The notes beneath the pieces are model-generated. The model did not search any database and had not been told where the DNA came from. It saw only the letters and a list, made by a program, of their open reading frames with translations. The position numbers and the translations under genes are program-made. From Pseudomonadota bacterium (GTDB taxonomy: Bacteria; Pseudomonadota; Gammaproteobacteria; Steroidobacterales; Woeseiaceae), in contig JACZTO010000015.1 of assembly GCA_022573655.1 (NCBI GenBank), positions 1-48,909 of the forward strand: a stretch of 48,909 nucleotides of DNA. Direction: 5' to 3'. The stretch's first letter is position 1; each line of letters begins with the position of its first letter. This document shows positions 47,085 through 48,909 of this stretch, one piece after another.

Positions 47085-47582
47085 CTAAATCGTATCGGGT
47101 CTCTGGTGAGACTCTCCGTATGGGTCTGCAACCCCGTGTGTGGTCAGGATGCGTGTCTCAAGGCCTTCCATTTCGAGGGCCCCGTCATCATCCGTATGAT
47201 CAAAGCCGAGCAGGTGTAACGTGCCATGCACGACCATGTGTGCCCAGTGCTCGTCACCAGGCTTGCCCTGCTCCGCGGCCTCCTGGTTGACGATGCTCGC
47301 GCAAATTACGATGTCGCCCAGCATTTTTGACATATCCGCCGGAAGTCCTTCAATTCGACCTGTCGGGAAGGAGAGTACGTTGGTCGGCTTGTCTTGTTGA
47401 CGATATTCACGATTCAGCGCGCGGCTCTCTGCACAACCAACGATACGCACCAAGACTTCGACCTCATCGGCAACATTCTTGCCCGCGGCGTCGATCGCGC
47501 GCTGCAGCCAGGATTCGATTTCATTCGACTCAGGCAGCTCTTCATCATCGCACGCGATCTGCACGTCAACTTGCGCGATCAT
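47085..47582 (-). CDS. ybeY: Endoribonuclease YbeY
   Basis: 165 residues from the ATG at 47582; the longer frame uses a TTG. The zinc motif is HMVVHGTLHLLGFDH (H-x3-H-x5-H). NREYRQQDKPTNVLSFP is the second family motif. YbeY processes 16S rRNA and takes part in ribosome quality control. It overlaps the phoH-like gene by 17 nt. Confidence 0.96.
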   Translation of the reverse strand: MIAQVDVQIACDDEELPESNEIESWLQRAIDAAGKNVADEVEVLVRIVGCAESRALNREYRQQDKPTNVLSFPTGRIEGLPADMSKMLGDIVICASIVNQEAAEQGKPGDEHWAHMVVHGTLHLLGFDHTDDDGALEMEGLETRILTTHGVADPYGESHQRPDTI

Positions 47583-48555
47583 TTTCTTCGTAGGCTTCAA
47601 CGATACGCTGCACTAATTGGTGGCGCACGACATCCTTTGGTGTGAAATAGGTAAACGCGACACCCTTTACGTCGGCGAGGATGCCCGCCGCATTATTGAG
47701 TCCCGATACCTGACCCGACGGCAAGTCGATCTGCGTAACATCGCCAGTTACGACAGCACGCGAACCGAAGCCGATTCGCGTCAGAAACATTTTCATTTGC
47801 TCAATGCTGGTGTTTTGCGCTTCATCCAGAATAACGAACGACTCATTCAACGAACGCCCGCGCATGAAAGCCAGTGGCGCGATCTCGATGACATTGCGTT
47901 CGATCAATTGCGTCACGCGCTCCGCACCGATCATGTCGTACAGCGCGTCGTACATCGGCCGCAAATAGGGATCGATCTTTTGCGATAAGTCGCCAGGCAG
48001 AAACCCCAGTCGCTCACCCGCTTCAACCGCCGGCCGCACCAGTACGATGCGCCGCACCTCGTCATTTTCCAAAGCATCGACTGCACTGGCAACCGCGAGA
48101 TAGGTCTTCCCCGTGCCGGCCGGACCGATACCGAACGCAAGATCATGTTGTCGAATACGGCGCAAGTAAGCCAGCTGATTCGCACCACGAGGCCGAATCA
48201 GCTTGCGCCGTGTCTGAATCGTGATGACGTCGTCATTCGCGCCGTCAGGGACTGATGCATCGCTGGTCAACTGGGCGTTATCCATAAAAGACTCCTGCAA
48301 CAGTAAATGTACGCGTTCGGGGTCGAGGCTCTCTTTGTCGGTCATTGCGAATAAGTACAGCAGGATGTCGCTACCAACCTCGGCGGCCCCCGGCTTGCCG
48401 GTAACGCGGAAGCGATTGCCGTGACTGGCAATCTCAACGTCAAGGCGGCGTTCGATCTGCCGCAGGTGTTCATCAAATTGACCGCAGAGGTTGGCAAGGC
48501 GGTGATTATCAGCAGGCTCCAGGACAATGTCCCGAGAAATTTCGACAGCATTCAA
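47566..48555 (-). CDS. ybeZ: PhoH-like ATPase YbeZ
   Basis: 329 residues. Walker A is GPAGTGKT (144-151) and Walker B is VILDEAQNTS. It is a PhoH family P-loop NTPase that partners with YbeY in RNA metabolism. The start is a TTG at 48555; an in-frame stop lies three codons upstream, so no earlier start is possible. It follows miaB by 118 bp, in which I see no gene or clear promoter. Confidence 0.94.
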   Translation of the reverse strand: MNAVEISRDIVLEPADNHRLANLCGQFDEHLRQIERRLDVEIASHGNRFRVTGKPGAAEVGSDILLYLFAMTDKESLDPERVHLLLQESFMDNAQLTSDASVPDGANDDVITIQTRRKLIRPRGANQLAYLRRIRQHDLAFGIGPAGTGKTYLAVASAVDALENDEVRRIVLVRPAVEAGERLGFLPGDLSQKIDPYLRPMYDALYDMIGAERVTQLIERNVIEIAPLAFMRGRSLNESFVILDEAQNTSIEQMKMFLTRIGFGSRAVVTGDVTQIDLPSGQVSGLNNAAGILADVKGVAFTYFTPKDVVRHQLVQRIVEAYEENDRAS

Positions 48556-48673
48556 TGTCTGTATTTAAAACCTCTGCGTACGAAGTCGCCTGTCAGGAAG
48601 ACAGGGATGGTGCCATATCCGGCCAACTGCATGGCTGGAAATCTATTGGGGCAATAGATCATTGGCTAACAGA

Positions 48674-48909
48674 TTACGCCGCAGCCCGTTTCTTCGCAAG
48701 TCGACCCCGTAATGAATTTGGCAGCGCCTCGGTGATCACGACGTCAACAAATTGACCAATACAAGACAAATCGCCGTCGAAATTCACCCACCGATTATTT
48801 TCAGTACGACCGGAGACCTGGCGGGTGCTTTTCTTTGAGAGCCTCTCGACAAGAACGCGTTGGATTGTGCCAACCATGGATCTGCTGATTTCCATAGCCT
48901 GCCGACTGA
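48674..48909 (-). CDS. miaB: tRNA-2-methylthio-N6-dimethylallyladenosine synthase MiaB (C-terminal part)
   Basis: The last 77 or so codons are visible and the frame runs off the right edge. [29 protein letters not shown] and [20 protein letters not shown] form the C-terminal TRAM domain of MiaB, which binds the tRNA substrate. The radical-SAM core is outside the window. The order miaB-ybeZ-ybeY-ybeX-lnt confirms the assignment. Confidence 0.93.
   Translation of the reverse strand, partial: SRQAMEISRSMVGTIQRVLVERLSKKSTRQVSGRTENNRWVNFDGDLSCIGQFVDVVITEALPNSLRGRLAKKRAAA

Overview
The window is ordinary chromosomal DNA of a free-living gammaproteobacterium. Several gene clusters mark the class: ygfB-pepP-ubiH-ubiI, zapA-6S RNA-fau preceded by the small TIGR02449 gene, a Crp regulator, leuS-lptE, holA-nadD-rsfS-rlmH, maf-rng-yhdP-nit-tldD, and miaB-ybeZ-ybeY-ybeX-lnt. 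I cannot name a genus. Coding density is high, most genes in operons touch or overlap, and TTG and GTG starts are common.

Layout. 1-6712 (minus): an operon ygfB, pepP, two ubiquinone FAD hydroxylases, a seven-helix protein with an inactive transglutaminase domain, and an ATP-grasp ligase cut by the left edge. 6805-9696 (plus): TIGR02449, zapA, 6S RNA, fau, a very lysine-rich histone-like protein, and rpiA. 9708-15503 (minus): from upstream to downstream, a DUF481 outer-membrane protein, rplM-rpsI-tRNA-Gln, a repeat array derived from the tRNA tail and its terminator, a complete group IIC intron inside that array, and an Omp85-like protein. 15604-16997 (plus): coq7 and crp. 17061-18581 (minus): djlA-rpe, convergent with crp across a REP cluster that holds both stop codons. 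18724-25639: purC, a YihY protein, pmbA (minus), a half-length darP, purE-purK, and an ExeA-type ATPase fused to an FHA domain. 25636-48909 (minus): a 23-kb one-directional block of housekeeping genes running from miaB (cut by the right edge) to tldD and two small genes.

How the genes fit together. Ubiquinone synthesis is represented by two flavin hydroxylases and the diiron hydroxylase Coq7. Envelope work is represented by Lnt, LptE, YhdP, YidD, Omp85-like and DUF481 proteins. Translation and RNA maturation are represented by L13, S9, RsfS, RlmH, RNase G, YbeY, MiaB, LeuRS and CysRS. Purine genes purC, purE and purK lie within 6 kb. Both halves of the TldD/TldE protease are present but in separate loci.

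The most interesting signal is at 11438-13644. The 3' end of tRNA-Gln, its terminator and about 55 bp beyond are present twice with a 153-bp period. The second copy is split by the group IIC intron at a point the first copy defines to the base. I found no CRISPR array, prophage, defence island or obvious new multi-gene system, and the rest is mostly conserved core genome with some lineage-specific oddities.
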